Below are positions 39,269 through 48,089 of a DNA stretch of 64,000 nt, in pieces. Origin of the DNA: Pelistega suis (GTDB lineage: Bacteria; Pseudomonadota; Gammaproteobacteria; Burkholderiales; Burkholderiaceae_B). The DNA is taken from the NCBI RefSeq assembly GCF_013133795.1, contig NZ_JABGBN010000002.1:124001-188000 (forward strand). Direction: 5' to 3'. The position numbers and the translations under genes are program-made. Under the pieces are notes generated by a model. It searched no databases, was not told the origin of the DNA, and was given only the letters and a program-made list of their open reading frames with translations. How positions within the stretch are numbered: position 1 is the first letter of the stretch; each line of letters starts with the position of its first letter.

Positions 39269-40936
39269 ATGGAATTTTTAATTGCAAATATGCCGCCGAT
39301 TATGTTTACGACATTAATCTGCTTCTTGTTATTGGGCTTTCCAGTAGCATTCTCATTAGCGGCAAATGGTATTTTATATACCGTCTTAGGTATTTATTTT
39401 GGTGAGTTCACTTTTGGGTTTATTCAAGCATTACCTGAGCGTGTATTTGGTATTGTACAAAATGACTCTTTATTAGCGGTACCATTCTTTACATTAATGG
39501 GGCTGATTTTAGAGCGCTCTGGTATGGCAGAGGACTTACTCGAAACGATTGGTCAGTTGTTTGGCCCAATTCGCGGTGGTTTAGCCTATGCCGTGGTGTT
39601 TGTAGGGGCGATGCTTGCTGCAACAACAGGGGTGGTGTCCGCTTCTGTGATTTCAATGGGCTTAATCTCACTCCCCATCATGTTGCGCTATGGCTATGAT
39701 CGTAAATTAGCCACGGGTGTCATTGCGGCGTCAGGTACGCTGTCACAAATTATTCCGCCGTCATTAGTGTTGATTATTTTGGCAGACCAAGTCGGTCGTT
39801 CTATCGGTGATATGTACCGTGGTGCGATGATTCCTGGCTTGATGCTAACAGGTGCATATATCCTCTATATTATGATTATGACGCTTATTAAGCCAAAATC
39901 AGCGCCAGCGATTCCTGAGCAAGATCGTATCTATCGTGAGGCAGATGGATCATCAGGTCTCAAATCATTATTAGTATTGACAATTTTAGCTAGCATAGGT
40001 GCTTATTTTGCCGTTGGTCAGCTATTATCTGAAAAATCTCCAGTCGATGAGCGTATTGTCGTGTCATTGCTCATTTGGGGTACGATTGCTTTTGTGGTGG
40101 CAGTGGCTAATAAAGTACTTAAATTAGGTCTTTTATCGAAGATTGCTGAACGTGTGGTCTTTGTGATGATTCCGCCATTGTTCCTCATCTTCTTAGTACT
40201 CGGTACCATCTTTATTGGTGTTGCTACACCAACAGAGGGTGGTGCAATGGGTGCCGTAGGCGCTATTTTACTTGCCTTAATGCGTGGTCGTTTGAATCTA
40301 AGCTTACTTAAACAAGCGATGGATACCACCACAAAACTCACTAGCTTTGTTATCTTTATCTTAGTGGGTTCGACAATCTTTACCTTGACCTTTACTGGTT
40401 TTGGTGGTCAGCATTGGGTTGAGGGCTTATTCTCTGCTTTACCAGGCGGTGAGACAGGTTTCTTAATCGTGGTGAGTATTGCAACATTCTTATTGGCATT
40501 CTTCTTAGACTTCTTTGAGTTAGCCTTTATTATTGTTCCTTTATTAGCGCCAGTCGCTGAGAAAATGGGTATTGACTTGATTTGGTTCGGTGTGTTGTTA
40601 GCTGTCAATATGCAAACATCATTTATGCACCCACCATTTGGCTTTGCTTTATTCTTCTTGCGTTCAGTCGCACCAAAAGAGGACTACAAAGACAAAGTCA
40701 CCGGTCAGATGATTCCTGCCGTGAGTACAGGTGATATTTATCGTGGTTCTATCCCATTTATTATCATCCAGCTTATTATGGTGGCCATTGTGATGATTTT
40801 CCCATCCGTGGTAACACACTATAAAGGTACTGGTGCGACAGTCGATCCGAGTACAATTGTGATTGACGGTGGTGGTAGTGGCTATGGAGATGATCCTTAT
40901 GGCGGTAGTGAAGAAAATAAACCGGCATTCTACTGA
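39269..40936 (+). CDS. TRAP transporter large permease (DctM type)
   Basis: DctM is the sodium-driven transport subunit. The 555-aa protein has many membrane helices with DctM landmarks: LLGFPVAFSLAANG, PFFTLMGLILERSGMAEDLL, IIPPSLVLIILAD, FVGVATPTEGGAMGA-like (IFIGVATPTEGGAMGAVGA) and FLDFFELAFIIVPLLAPV. It is longer than the usual 430 aa because of a central loop with two extra helices and a Gly-rich C-terminal tail. A terminator follows. Confidence 0.93.
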   Translation: MEFLIANMPPIMFTTLICFLLLGFPVAFSLAANGILYTVLGIYFGEFTFGFIQALPERVFGIVQNDSLLAVPFFTLMGLILERSGMAEDLLETIGQLFGPIRGGLAYAVVFVGAMLAATTGVVSASVISMGLISLPIMLRYGYDRKLATGVIAASGTLSQIIPPSLVLIILADQVGRSIGDMYRGAMIPGLMLTGAYILYIMIMTLIKPKSAPAIPEQDRIYREADGSSGLKSLLVLTILASIGAYFAVGQLLSEKSPVDERIVVSLLIWGTIAFVVAVANKVLKLGLLSKIAERVVFVMIPPLFLIFLVLGTIFIGVATPTEGGAMGAVGAILLALMRGRLNLSLLKQAMDTTTKLTSFVIFILVGSTIFTLTFTGFGGQHWVEGLFSALPGGETGFLIVVSIATFLLAFFLDFFELAFIIVPLLAPVAEKMGIDLIWFGVLLAVNMQTSFMHPPFGFALFFLRSVAPKEDYKDKVTGQMIPAVSTGDIYRGSIPFIIIQLIMVAIVMIFPSVVTHYKGTGATVDPSTIVIDGGGSGYGDDPYGGSEENKPAFY

Positions 40937-40961
40937 TAGGTAGTTTCTTTAGCTATAATGC

Positions 40962-40988
40962 AAAGGCGGGCAGTGATGTCCGCCTTTT
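40962..40988 (+). terminator. Terminator after the TRAP operon
   Basis: AAAGGCGG (40962-40969) pairs with CCGCCTTT (40980-40987), with a 10-base loop, and one more T and GT follow. A TATAAT at 40954 directly precedes it and could start a short leader toward trpF. Confidence 0.75.
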
Positions 40989-41012
40989 GTCATAAAGAGA
41001 GGATCTAAGAGG

Positions 41013-41663
41013 ATGCAAACAAAAGTCAAAATGTGTGGTTTACGTCGTGTAGAGGAAATACAGCTTGCCCATACCTTAGGTGTAGATGCCATCGGGTTTG
41101 TGCTCTATCCAGCCAGTAAGCGTGCTTTAAGTCTTGATGAGGCAATCGCTTTACGATCATCTATCGCGACACCTATGCAGTTAGTGGTACTCGTGGTCAA
41201 TCCAAGTGTTGATGAGGTGAATGAGATTATCCGCCGCGTAAAGCCAGATATTATTCAATTTCATGGCGATGAAAGTGGAGAATTCTGTGAGCAGTTTGCT
41301 TATCCTTATTGGCGAGCAGTACGCGTTGGGGCGCCAGAATTGTGTACGGCAGATGAGCTTAAACACTATATGGCACAGTATCCCAATGCGCAAAAATTTC
41401 TTTTTGATGCCTATAGTAGTGGGCATTACGGTGGTTCAGGAATTCGTTTTGATTTAGGTATCCTTGATGCCTTAGAACTCGATGTACAACGCTATATCAT
41501 TGCGGGTGGTATCAATATCAGCAATGTGGATGAGGTTTTGGGTAAATACCCCTTTATTGATTTAAGTAGTGGTATTGAGGAAGAGGCAGGAATAAAGTCC
41601 CTCACTAAAATGAGAGACTTTATGGCGTATATCCATGCTCAGACAACAGACAATACGGTGTGA
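41013..41663 (+). CDS. trpF: Phosphoribosylanthranilate isomerase
   Basis: TrpF converts phosphoribosylanthranilate to CdRP in tryptophan synthesis. The 216-aa TIM barrel starts KVKMCGLRRVEEIQLA with catalytic Cys8 in KMCG, then VDAIGFVLYPASKR, IIQFHGDE and a C-terminal phosphate-binding IAGGINISNV. trpB and trpA, which follow trpF in related genera, are absent. The next gene is on the opposite strand. Confidence 0.95.
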   Translation: MQTKVKMCGLRRVEEIQLAHTLGVDAIGFVLYPASKRALSLDEAIALRSSIATPMQLVVLVVNPSVDEVNEIIRRVKPDIIQFHGDESGEFCEQFAYPYWRAVRVGAPELCTADELKHYMAQYPNAQKFLFDAYSSGHYGGSGIRFDLGILDALELDVQRYIIAGGINISNVDEVLGKYPFIDLSSGIEEEAGIKSLTKMRDFMAYIHAQTTDNTV

Positions 41664-41703
41664 TAATGGTGTTGTATAGCTCCGCGTCGATTATCAATGG
41701 ACA

Positions 41704-42399
41704 TTATGCAGAGGGCTGCTCATCATTGATTTCAATGGTTTCTTCGGCGATAGGAGGCACAGGGAGAATAGAAATCTTATCCTGTGCGGTTTTATAAGCA
41801 GGTCGTGCTTGGATAGCCTCAATAAAATAATAAATATTTGGATGACTGTCCTTATTAACCAAGCCTCTGTTTAAGAGCGTCTCAAGGACATAACTGAGTT
41901 GAATATCTGCTAGACTAAAGTAACTATCACAAATCCAACCATGCTGACTAAGCGTGCTTTCAATAGCTGTACATTGTTCTTGTAGCGTACTTTCTGCGGT
42001 CTGAATGACAGCCGTGTTAATTACTTTCTTGAGAATAGAGCGTGCAAAGAAAGGGACACGTGTATTGGCTAGTTTCTCACCAGCGAGAAGCTTTTGTAAA
42101 AGAGGAACCAATAATCCTTCTGTTTGATAAATCCACTGCTGATGCTCAATATAGCCGATAGAGCTGATAGGTGGACGTAAGCCTTTGCGGTCATATTTGT
42201 TCAGGAGATACTCTGCAATTGCCACAGTACCCACAATAATGTGTGAGTCGTCTTTAAGCGTGATAATACAGGCACTCGCTAATGGGTGCGTACTGCTATC
42301 TAAAGTAGACGGTGAAATATCGTAAGCTAATTGTAACTCTTCTAATAACCACACGCTACGATAAGCACCGGGGGCATTGACATGATAAAGCGTAATCAT
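41704..42399 (-). CDS. Glutathione S-transferase-like protein
   Basis: The 231-aa protein has an N-terminal thioredoxin-like GST domain (MITLYHVNAPGAYRSVWLLEELQ, where SVWLLEE is a GST family signature). An all-helical C-terminal domain of GST_C type follows. The substrate is unknown. It is convergent with trpF and divergent from the cytochrome pair, with a 368-base AT-rich gap upstream. Confidence 0.8.
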   Translation of the reverse strand: MITLYHVNAPGAYRSVWLLEELQLAYDISPSTLDSSTHPLASACIITLKDDSHIIVGTVAIAEYLLNKYDRKGLRPPISSIGYIEHQQWIYQTEGLLVPLLQKLLAGEKLANTRVPFFARSILKKVINTAVIQTAESTLQEQCTAIESTLSQHGWICDSYFSLADIQLSYVLETLLNRGLVNKDSHPNIYYFIEAIQARPAYKTAQDKISILPVPPIAEETIEINDEQPSA

Positions 42400-42767
42400 A
42401 ATTCCTCTACCTATATTTTTTAAGTCACCGTATTTTACGCTAAAAAATAATGAAACCCTAGTAAAAACAATATTTTAGATATAAAAAAATTGTGAATAAG
42501 AAGAAGGGGTATTAGGGGGGTATCGACTTTATAGCCTTATTTATTTTAAGGTTATTTAGATAAAAAGCTATAAAAAATATTTTAAATATCACTTTTAATC
42601 ATATATCTTGGTGGTATTTGTGATAATATGTAAAAATTATAAGTAAATAATAAAAAATTATAAAGATAGATAAATTTTTAGGACGATTTTAATTAAGGCT
42701 TTTTGCCTGTGAATTCTTAAGCAGTAGTTAATCCATTTAGGCAGTGGTTATTATTTGGGAGGATAAT
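42400..42767. other. AT-rich intergenic region upstream of the cytochrome pair
   Basis: This 368-base gap has no supportable open frame and is visibly AT-rich. Near its right end are two copies of GCAGTRGTTA at 42721-42730 and 42741-42750, spaced 20 bases, possibly an activator site. No FNR-type box or sigma-70 promoter was convincing. Confidence 0.5.
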
Positions 42768-43406
42768 ATGAAACGATTGCTTTCTTTAACAGCACTGGCG
42801 GCATTTTTGTTGCCAATAGGGGCTCAAGCACAAGATGCTCAATCTATCGAAAGAGGTAAACAAGCTTCTATGGTATGTGCCGCCTGTCATATGCCCGATG
42901 GACGAGGCTCAGTCGTCCCTAATGTCGAAGCAAGACCTCGTATTACAGGATTAGATCCTGTATATTTTGTCAAGCAATTGCAAGACTATAAATCGGGTGC
43001 GCGCGATAACGCGTCGATGAAGCCCATGGCAACGATGTTGTCAGATAAGCAGATGCAAGATGTTGCCAATTATTTTGCTAGCCTACCTGTTGTGCATGAT
43101 GTTGCTCAGCCAGCATCAGAAGATATGATGAAATTGGGTGAGCGTCTAGTTAAGCTTGGTGAGTGGGATCGCTTTATTCCAGCTTGTGTATCCTGTCATG
43201 GTGCAGAGGCACGCGGTGCAGGTGCGAATTTTCCTAATCTAAATGGTCAGCCAGCGGAGTATACCGAACAGCAATTAATCGCTTGGCAGAAAGGGACACG
43301 TAAGAACGACTTGCTTGGTCTAATGAAACCAATCGCAGAGCGTTTAAATGAAAACGAGATTAAAGCATTGGCAGCATGGTTTGCTGCACAACCAGCTCAG
43401 AAATAA
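42768..43406 (+). CDS. tsdB: Diheme c-type cytochrome (TsdB/cytochrome c4-like)
   Basis: The 212-aa periplasmic protein has a signal peptide (ending AQA) and two CxxCH heme sites, CAACH (37-41) and CVSCH (140-144), each followed by a cytochrome c domain. This is the cytochrome c4-like layout of TsdB, the electron acceptor of thiosulfate dehydrogenase TsdA. ATG 42768 has GGGAGG just upstream. The tsdA-like gene follows after 12 bases. The tsdB name depends on that context; a general cytochrome c4 is the alternative. Confidence 0.72.
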   Translation: MKRLLSLTALAAFLLPIGAQAQDAQSIERGKQASMVCAACHMPDGRGSVVPNVEARPRITGLDPVYFVKQLQDYKSGARDNASMKPMATMLSDKQMQDVANYFASLPVVHDVAQPASEDMMKLGERLVKLGEWDRFIPACVSCHGAEARGAGANFPNLNGQPAEYTEQQLIAWQKGTRKNDLLGLMKPIAERLNENEIKALAAWFAAQPAQK

Positions 43407-43418
43407 TCGGGAGGCATC

Positions 43419-44468
43419 ATGTTAAAAAAAATATCTGTATTAGCGACCGTATTGGCAAGTGTATGGGCATTTAATGCTCATGCCGTACAAATCTCTAAAA
43501 TGGGTAAGGATCTGACTGCTGAAGAGCGTGAGACGTTACGTAAGATGTTGCCTAATTTGCCAGAGCCTAAAGACGATGAGTTTGTGCATATTCCACCGAC
43601 GATGGATGATTTAGAAGCTTCCAAAATGCATCCTAAACTCAAAGAAACCATCCGTCGTGGTTATGATTTGTTTATGAATACGCAGCAATTACGAGGTAAA
43701 AACGTATTTAATAATATGAACTGCGTGAGCTGTCATATGGGAGAGGGGCGTCGTCCTTTTGCTGGACAAATCTGGCCAGCAGCGGTATTTTTACCTAATT
43801 ATCGTCCTAAAAATGACCATGTTAATACCTTAGAAGAGCGTATTGCAGGTTGCTTTAGCTACTCGATGAATGGTAAACCACCAGAGTATGGTAGTGATGA
43901 TATGGTGGCTTTAGCGGCGTATCATCAATGGCAAGCTAAAGGTGTACCAATGTATCCGGGCGTAAAAGTGTATGGACGTGGCTATCCTAAACTTAAAGAC
44001 CCTAAGCAAAAACCTGATTTCGCTCGTGGTAAAGACCTCTATATGAAGAACTGTGCTGCCTGTCATGGTGAAGACGGTGCTGGCTTAGTCCAAAACGGTA
44101 AAGTGCAGTTTCCAGCCTTGTGGGGAGATAATTCCTTTAACTGGGGGGCAGGTGCTGCTCGTATCTTTACGATGGCGGCTTTTATTAAATACAATATGCC
44201 ATTGGGACAAGCGCCTAGCCTAACAGACCAAGAGGCATGGGATATTGGACAATTTGTTAGCTCGCAAGAGCGTCCTCAAGATCCTCGTTATACAGGTGAT
44301 GTAAAAGAAACGCGTGCGAAGTACGAGGAAACATTCCATAAGCATTCGCTTTATGGTACAGAGGTTAATGGTAAATTACTGGGTGATCATAGCAATACAG
44401 GTGGCAAGGATTTCTTAAAACCTGATGTCTTACGTCCTCGTGATTTTTCAGGTAAAGCAGCTCAATAA
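43419..44468 (+). CDS. tsdA: Thiosulfate dehydrogenase TsdA-like diheme cytochrome
   Basis: TsdA joins two thiosulfates to tetrathionate in the periplasm, releasing two electrons. The 349-aa protein has a signal peptide (1-22), heme site CVSCH (102-106), the TsdA signature VNTLEERIAGCFSYSMNG and a second heme site CAACH (212-216). Cys145 lies at the place of the unusual heme-ligating cysteine of TsdA. Near the C-terminus SFNWGAGAARIFTMAAFIKY-NMPL supplies Met260 as a likely distal ligand for heme 2. The preceding diheme cytochrome gene fits a tsdBA operon. Confidence 0.78.
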   Translation: MLKKISVLATVLASVWAFNAHAVQISKMGKDLTAEERETLRKMLPNLPEPKDDEFVHIPPTMDDLEASKMHPKLKETIRRGYDLFMNTQQLRGKNVFNNMNCVSCHMGEGRRPFAGQIWPAAVFLPNYRPKNDHVNTLEERIAGCFSYSMNGKPPEYGSDDMVALAAYHQWQAKGVPMYPGVKVYGRGYPKLKDPKQKPDFARGKDLYMKNCAACHGEDGAGLVQNGKVQFPALWGDNSFNWGAGAARIFTMAAFIKYNMPLGQAPSLTDQEAWDIGQFVSSQERPQDPRYTGDVKETRAKYEETFHKHSLYGTEVNGKLLGDHSNTGGKDFLKPDVLRPRDFSGKAAQ

Positions 44469-44503
44469 AGTATCTATTTGATTGATGACTGGTGTTTGTC
44501 AGC

Positions 44504-44535
44504 CTCTACCGTAAAGCCTATTCTTTATGGTAGAG
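44504..44535. repeat. Stem-loop 1 downstream of tsdA
   Basis: A 13-bp stem with one G-T pair (44504-44516 with 44523-44535) and a 6-base loop. No T-run follows. Confidence 0.6.
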
Positions 44536-44543
44536 AGGGCGCT

Positions 44544-44583
44544 AAAGCATCCATTACCGCTATCGTAATGGATGCTTTTTTTA
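44544..44583 (+). terminator. Intrinsic terminator after tsdA
   Basis: A perfect 14-bp stem (44544-44557 with 44565-44578) with a 7-base loop and a run of T. Confidence 0.93.
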
Positions 44584-44589
44584 TTAAAG

Positions 44590-44616
44590 GAGAGCTATCT
44601 GGCATAGATAGCTCTC
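44590..44616. repeat. Stem-loop 3 downstream of tsdA
   Basis: A perfect 11-bp stem (44590-44600 with 44606-44616) with loop GGCAT, directly after the terminator. Confidence 0.6.
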
Positions 44617-44727
44617 TTAGATAGGACGATGTCTTTCTGAGTCTACGAGTCGGTGTTTTCGGCTAGGTTCTGATAAAATGCTTTTGCCAAAGGCATAGAG
44701 TGAATAATGAATAGGAGAAAAAGTCAT

Positions 44728-45387
44728 ATGCAGACGTGGACAGAGGCGATTGGCTCAGAAAAGCAAAAAACCTATTTTATGGAGTTATTGGCACGCGTAA
44801 AAGCGGCACGCCAACATGTGACTGTGTATCCTCCAGAGAGCGATGTCTTTAATGCATTTCGTTATACAGAGTTTGGCGATGTGAAGGTCGTCATTTTAGG
44901 ACAAGACCCTTATCATGGTCCGGGGCAAGCGCATGGTCTTGCTTTTTCTGTTCGTGATGATGTCGCTATTCCTCCCTCATTAAAGAATATTTATAAAGAA
45001 TTACAAAACGATATTGAGGGATTTCAAATTCCCATGAATGGCTATTTAAAACCTTGGGCAGATCAAGGCGTATTGCTATTAAATACGGTATTGACTGTCG
45101 AGGCAGGGCAAGCGAATTCTCATGCTAGTTGGGGATGGGAGCAGTTTACTGACCAAGTGATTAAAGCGCTAAATATGCATAGAGAGGGATTGGTATTTTT
45201 ATTGTGGGGTAGTCATGCCCAAAAGAAAGGGGCATTTATTGATACCTCAAAACATTTGGTCTTAAAGAGTGCTCACCCATCACCTTTGTCCGCCCACCGA
45301 GGATTTCTGGGAAATCGTCATTTCTCAACAACGAATGCTTATCTCGTTGCTAAAGGCAAGAAACCGATTGACTGGATTTTGTCGTAG
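44728..45387 (+). CDS. ung: Uracil-DNA glycosylase
   Basis: Ung removes uracil from DNA. The 219-aa protein has the catalytic water-activating motif [18 protein letters not shown] (Asp60) and the uracil-recognition and DNA-contact motif [15 protein letters not shown] 44728 follows AGGAG at 44714-44718; ATG 44707 would add seven basic residues and is less likely. It is a single-gene unit between the tsd terminator and the Tad locus. Confidence 0.96.
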   Translation: MQTWTEAIGSEKQKTYFMELLARVKAARQHVTVYPPESDVFNAFRYTEFGDVKVVILGQDPYHGPGQAHGLAFSVRDDVAIPPSLKNIYKELQNDIEGFQIPMNGYLKPWADQGVLLLNTVLTVEAGQANSHASWGWEQFTDQVIKALNMHREGLVFLLWGSHAQKKGAFIDTSKHLVLKSAHPSPLSAHRGFLGNRHFSTTNAYLVAKGKKPIDWILS

Positions 45388-45443
45388 CGCAGTAAAAGAG
45401 TAGACTAACTAGATTTATTTTTTGATTAGAAAATTATTTTATG

Positions 45444-45477
45444 TTGAATTTAAACTAAAATAGTTTTTTAAATTCAA
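45444..45477. repeat. AT-rich inverted repeat before the Tad locus
   Basis: TTGAATTTAAACTA (45444-45457) pairs with TAGTTT (45461-45466) plus AAATTCAA (45470-45477) with a 3-base T bulge. It may be a weak terminator for ung or a protein-binding site. Confidence 0.4.
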
Positions 45478-45571
45478 TTAGTTACTTATTATTTTTAGTT
45501 AAATTCCACTAGGATAAATTCATCCAATGTGGCTTCTACGAATATCTTTTCTTTATTGACTCTTTCAAACT

Positions 45572-45605
45572 AAGAACTCCTCATCACTACTATTAAGGAG
45601 TTCTT
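45572..45605 (+). promoter_or_regulatory. Hairpin covering the ribosome binding site of the first Tad gene
   Basis: AAGAACTCCT (45572-45581) is the exact inverse of AGGAGTTCTT (45596-45605), with a 14-base loop. The right arm contains the ribosome binding site GGAG (45597-45600) and ends one base before the ATG at 45606. In RNA the site would be fully paired, so translation should depend on melting or on a binding factor. Confidence 0.7.
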
Positions 45606-45926
45606 ATGTTATTGCCATTTTCATCTTTTTTATCAGAGTGTAGTAGCAGTAAAACAGCGCATTGGCGAGGGATAGCACACCGTACAGCACAAGGTATGGT
45701 GGAGTATATCATCGTGGTGGCGTTGGTTGCAGTGGCGGCGATTGGGGTGTATCAACTTTTTGGACAGGTGGTGCGTTCACAAACAGCCGCTATGGCAAAA
45801 GAGTTAGCAGGCGAAGACGGTTCTGCCGAATCACAAAATGCACAGACAGCGGCAGAAAATGCGTCAGCACAGACAGCGGCTAAATCCCTAAAAAGCTTTA
45901 CAGGCAATGCCTCCGCAGGGAATTAG
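45606..45926 (+). CDS. Flp-type pilin-like protein of the Tad locus
   Basis: The 106-aa protein has a 28-residue basic leader, then QGMVEYIIVVALVAVAAIG. This is a type IVb pilin-like hydrophobic segment with the Glu-Tyr pair at positions 5-6 if cleavage follows Ala (A-QGMVEY). Most type IV prepilins have Gly at -1, so this is slightly atypical. The rest is a short Ala/Ser/Gln-rich tail. It is probably the major pilin or a pseudopilin. It is the first gene of the locus, and the hairpin at 45572-45605 hides its ribosome binding site. Confidence 0.7.
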   Translation: MLLPFSSFLSECSSSKTAHWRGIAHRTAQGMVEYIIVVALVAVAAIGVYQLFGQVVRSQTAAMAKELAGEDGSAESQNAQTAAENASAQTAAKSLKSFTGNASAGN

Positions 45927-45928
45927 TC

Positions 45929-47290
45929 ATGTGTAAAGCGGCATACCTCGATCATCGACAAGGACAAGTGTTAGTCCTCGGTTTAGCCATGATAGCGGTG
46001 CTTATCTTGGCATTTCTCGGTATGTACCGTAATGGCGTACTGATAGGTGCTAAGGTCAAGCAAACTCACGCTGTGGATGCGGCTAGTTATTCTGGTGCAT
46101 TGATACAGGCTAGAGCATTGAATATGCAGGCCTATATCAATATTGCGCAGATTGGTCATCAAATGGCAATGGCGCATTTAGTGACCCTAGGGTCTTGGGC
46201 GAAATGGGCGAGTACCAGTGGACGCTCATTGTCGGCGAATAATCCGCCTGCGTGGGTGATTGCTACGCATTTTGGTGCGACACATGGGCAGTCTTATCGA
46301 CGAGCAGGTGCCGCTTTATCACTTTCTACGATTGCTCACCAACATCAGGCCTTACACCAGCAATTTATTAAGCATGACGAGATTGTGGAGAAAGTCTTGG
46401 CAAGAGTAAGCTATGCCATACGAGATACGATGGAAAATGCTCGGGATAAGGCCATTAATGAAGTGTTAAAGGCAAACTATCCTGATATGACGGTTGATAG
46501 AGAGGGGAGTCTAGGCACTTGGTTACAAGGGCAGAAAGAGCAGGAGGGGCAGCATTTATCACCGTCTTTGTCTTGGCGTTTAGATAGTCCAGATTATTCA
46601 CGATTTAGTGCTGTGTTTAAGCCTCGCGCAAATTATCGGTCGCTATTGTTTGAAGTGAGTGAGTTATATAAGTTTTTAGGCGACCGTGACTTCACCCGCA
46701 AAAGCCTATTACCCGTGAGTGAGCGCTGCCCGCATTTACGGCATGAATTACGTCGTCGGGGTAGTACCTTTTTAAATGATCAAGGCAATTGGCAGTCGAT
46801 GGATACCCAGTCTTACCATGCCTTACGCTCTAATCGGTGGATTGGGTGCTATTTTCGTGAATACCCCATGGGCTGGGGATGGGTGCCAGGACAGTCTAAT
46901 TCTGTGCCAGAGGGAATTGACTATACCGAAAATCCTCCCGGAGATTTTTCCTCTGATGATTTTTGGCGCTGGGTCAATAAGGCTACGCAATGGAATATTT
47001 TAAGCGGTGATAGTAATCCTTTAGCCAACTCTCGTGCGATTAGTGAGCGTCATCGTTGGTCAGGGGGTGGTGTAGTTCCTTATGTCGATATTGTGAATGC
47101 CAAACAGCAAGCCAGTCTGAACTTTACCTTATCGCTCAAACAAACATCGCTTAATGGTCATCAATTAGTGACACGTAGCCGTGCGGAGACATTTTTTGAG
47201 CGTCCTAGTTATCGCCAAGATAAGCGACAAGAAATGGCAAATCTTTGGCATCCCTATTGGCAAGCACGTTTGATTGGTCTAGAGGATTAA
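45929..47290 (+). CDS. TadG-like Flp pilus assembly protein
   Basis: The 453-aa protein has an N-terminal hydrophobic segment (GQVLVLGLAMIAVLILAFLGMY) followed by HAVDAASYSGALIQARALNMQAY. This is the putative TadE/TadG Flp-assembly signature found in Tad loci. The large remainder is predicted to be periplasmic and has no named domain. It starts 2 bases after the pilin-like gene and ends 21 bases before the next gene. It may anchor or cap the pilus; that role is inferred from the family. Confidence 0.72.
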   Translation: MCKAAYLDHRQGQVLVLGLAMIAVLILAFLGMYRNGVLIGAKVKQTHAVDAASYSGALIQARALNMQAYINIAQIGHQMAMAHLVTLGSWAKWASTSGRSLSANNPPAWVIATHFGATHGQSYRRAGAALSLSTIAHQHQALHQQFIKHDEIVEKVLARVSYAIRDTMENARDKAINEVLKANYPDMTVDREGSLGTWLQGQKEQEGQHLSPSLSWRLDSPDYSRFSAVFKPRANYRSLLFEVSELYKFLGDRDFTRKSLLPVSERCPHLRHELRRRGSTFLNDQGNWQSMDTQSYHALRSNRWIGCYFREYPMGWGWVPGQSNSVPEGIDYTENPPGDFSSDDFWRWVNKATQWNILSGDSNPLANSRAISERHRWSGGGVVPYVDIVNAKQQASLNFTLSLKQTSLNGHQLVTRSRAETFFERPSYRQDKRQEMANLWHPYWQARLIGLED

Positions 47291-47311
47291 GCTTTAGAAG
47301 GAGAGAACAAA

Positions 47312-48088
47312 ATGGATAGGAGGATACAGCTGCAGGACGTTATACGACAAGCGTATGCTGATAATCTGCCGTATCGGCAAGCTCAAGCTATCGCAGAGAG
47401 TTTAGTGCTTTTTCTGATTTTATTAAGTTTATTTATCGCTATTCCGTGGTTGGGTAGGCTGCTTGATATTCGTCAGCAACAAGATAACGCGAGTCGTTAT
47501 GCGGCTTTTCAATGGACAAGACAACTAAATGGGATTGACGAGCCAGCCATCAAAGATAAGTTCTTTTTTGATAAAGCACATCGTTGGCAAGATCGTCAAG
47601 GACAAAAAATTCTCCAAAAAGAGAATGTACTATTGCAAATTAATAGGGAGCAGCAATTAAGCAATTTGGCTCAAGCGGCACAGCAAGCCAGTCATGCGCA
47701 GACCTTACGAGAACAATGGAATTTGCAAGATAAAGGGATTGTCTCCGCCGTGGTTAAGGTTTTACCAATGTATAGCGCAAAAGGAAAGGCGATGACGGAA
47801 CTAAATGCAGAGATGGGTTTTTTAGAGCGATTAGTGATTCCTATGCAACGACAGACCGCGATTTTAAGTGATGCAGGGCATAGTGAATCGGATTTAGCAA
47901 CACATCAACGGACGGGGCAATCTGCATTGGCATGGCGAGATAGCGCAGAAGATGCTTATGCATTAGGTCGGCATATTCAGCGATATGCCGCCCCCGTGGA
48001 GGGATTTCATCGAGCAGAACCTGTTTTTGACTGGTTAATGCCATGGACGGGACGTTTACCTAAGCATCATTTGAGTGGGGGGCAGTGA
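47312..48088 (+). CDS. TadE-like pseudopilin/unknown Tad-locus membrane protein
   Basis: The 258-aa protein has a basic leader and one hydrophobic segment, QAIAESLVLFLILLSLFIAI (about residues 26-45). Glu is at position 5 if processing occurs after Ala, as in the pilin-like protein at 45606. The rest is Gln-rich and helical. I do not recognise a named family for the C-terminal part. Its position between tadG-like and cpaB genes and the pseudopilin-like N-terminus suggest a minor pilin (TadE/TadF role). Confidence 0.6.
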   Translation: MDRRIQLQDVIRQAYADNLPYRQAQAIAESLVLFLILLSLFIAIPWLGRLLDIRQQQDNASRYAAFQWTRQLNGIDEPAIKDKFFFDKAHRWQDRQGQKILQKENVLLQINREQQLSNLAQAAQQASHAQTLREQWNLQDKGIVSAVVKVLPMYSAKGKAMTELNAEMGFLERLVIPMQRQTAILSDAGHSESDLATHQRTGQSALAWRDSAEDAYALGRHIQRYAAPVEGFHRAEPVFDWLMPWTGRLPKHHLSGGQ

Positions 48089-48089
48089 G

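Noticed and set aside
45662-45883. Alternative-frame open reading frame overlapping the Tad pilin-like gene
   Set aside because: Its product is low-complexity Gly/Arg/Ser sequence. The overlapping frame has a clear pilin-like segment and the conserved context.
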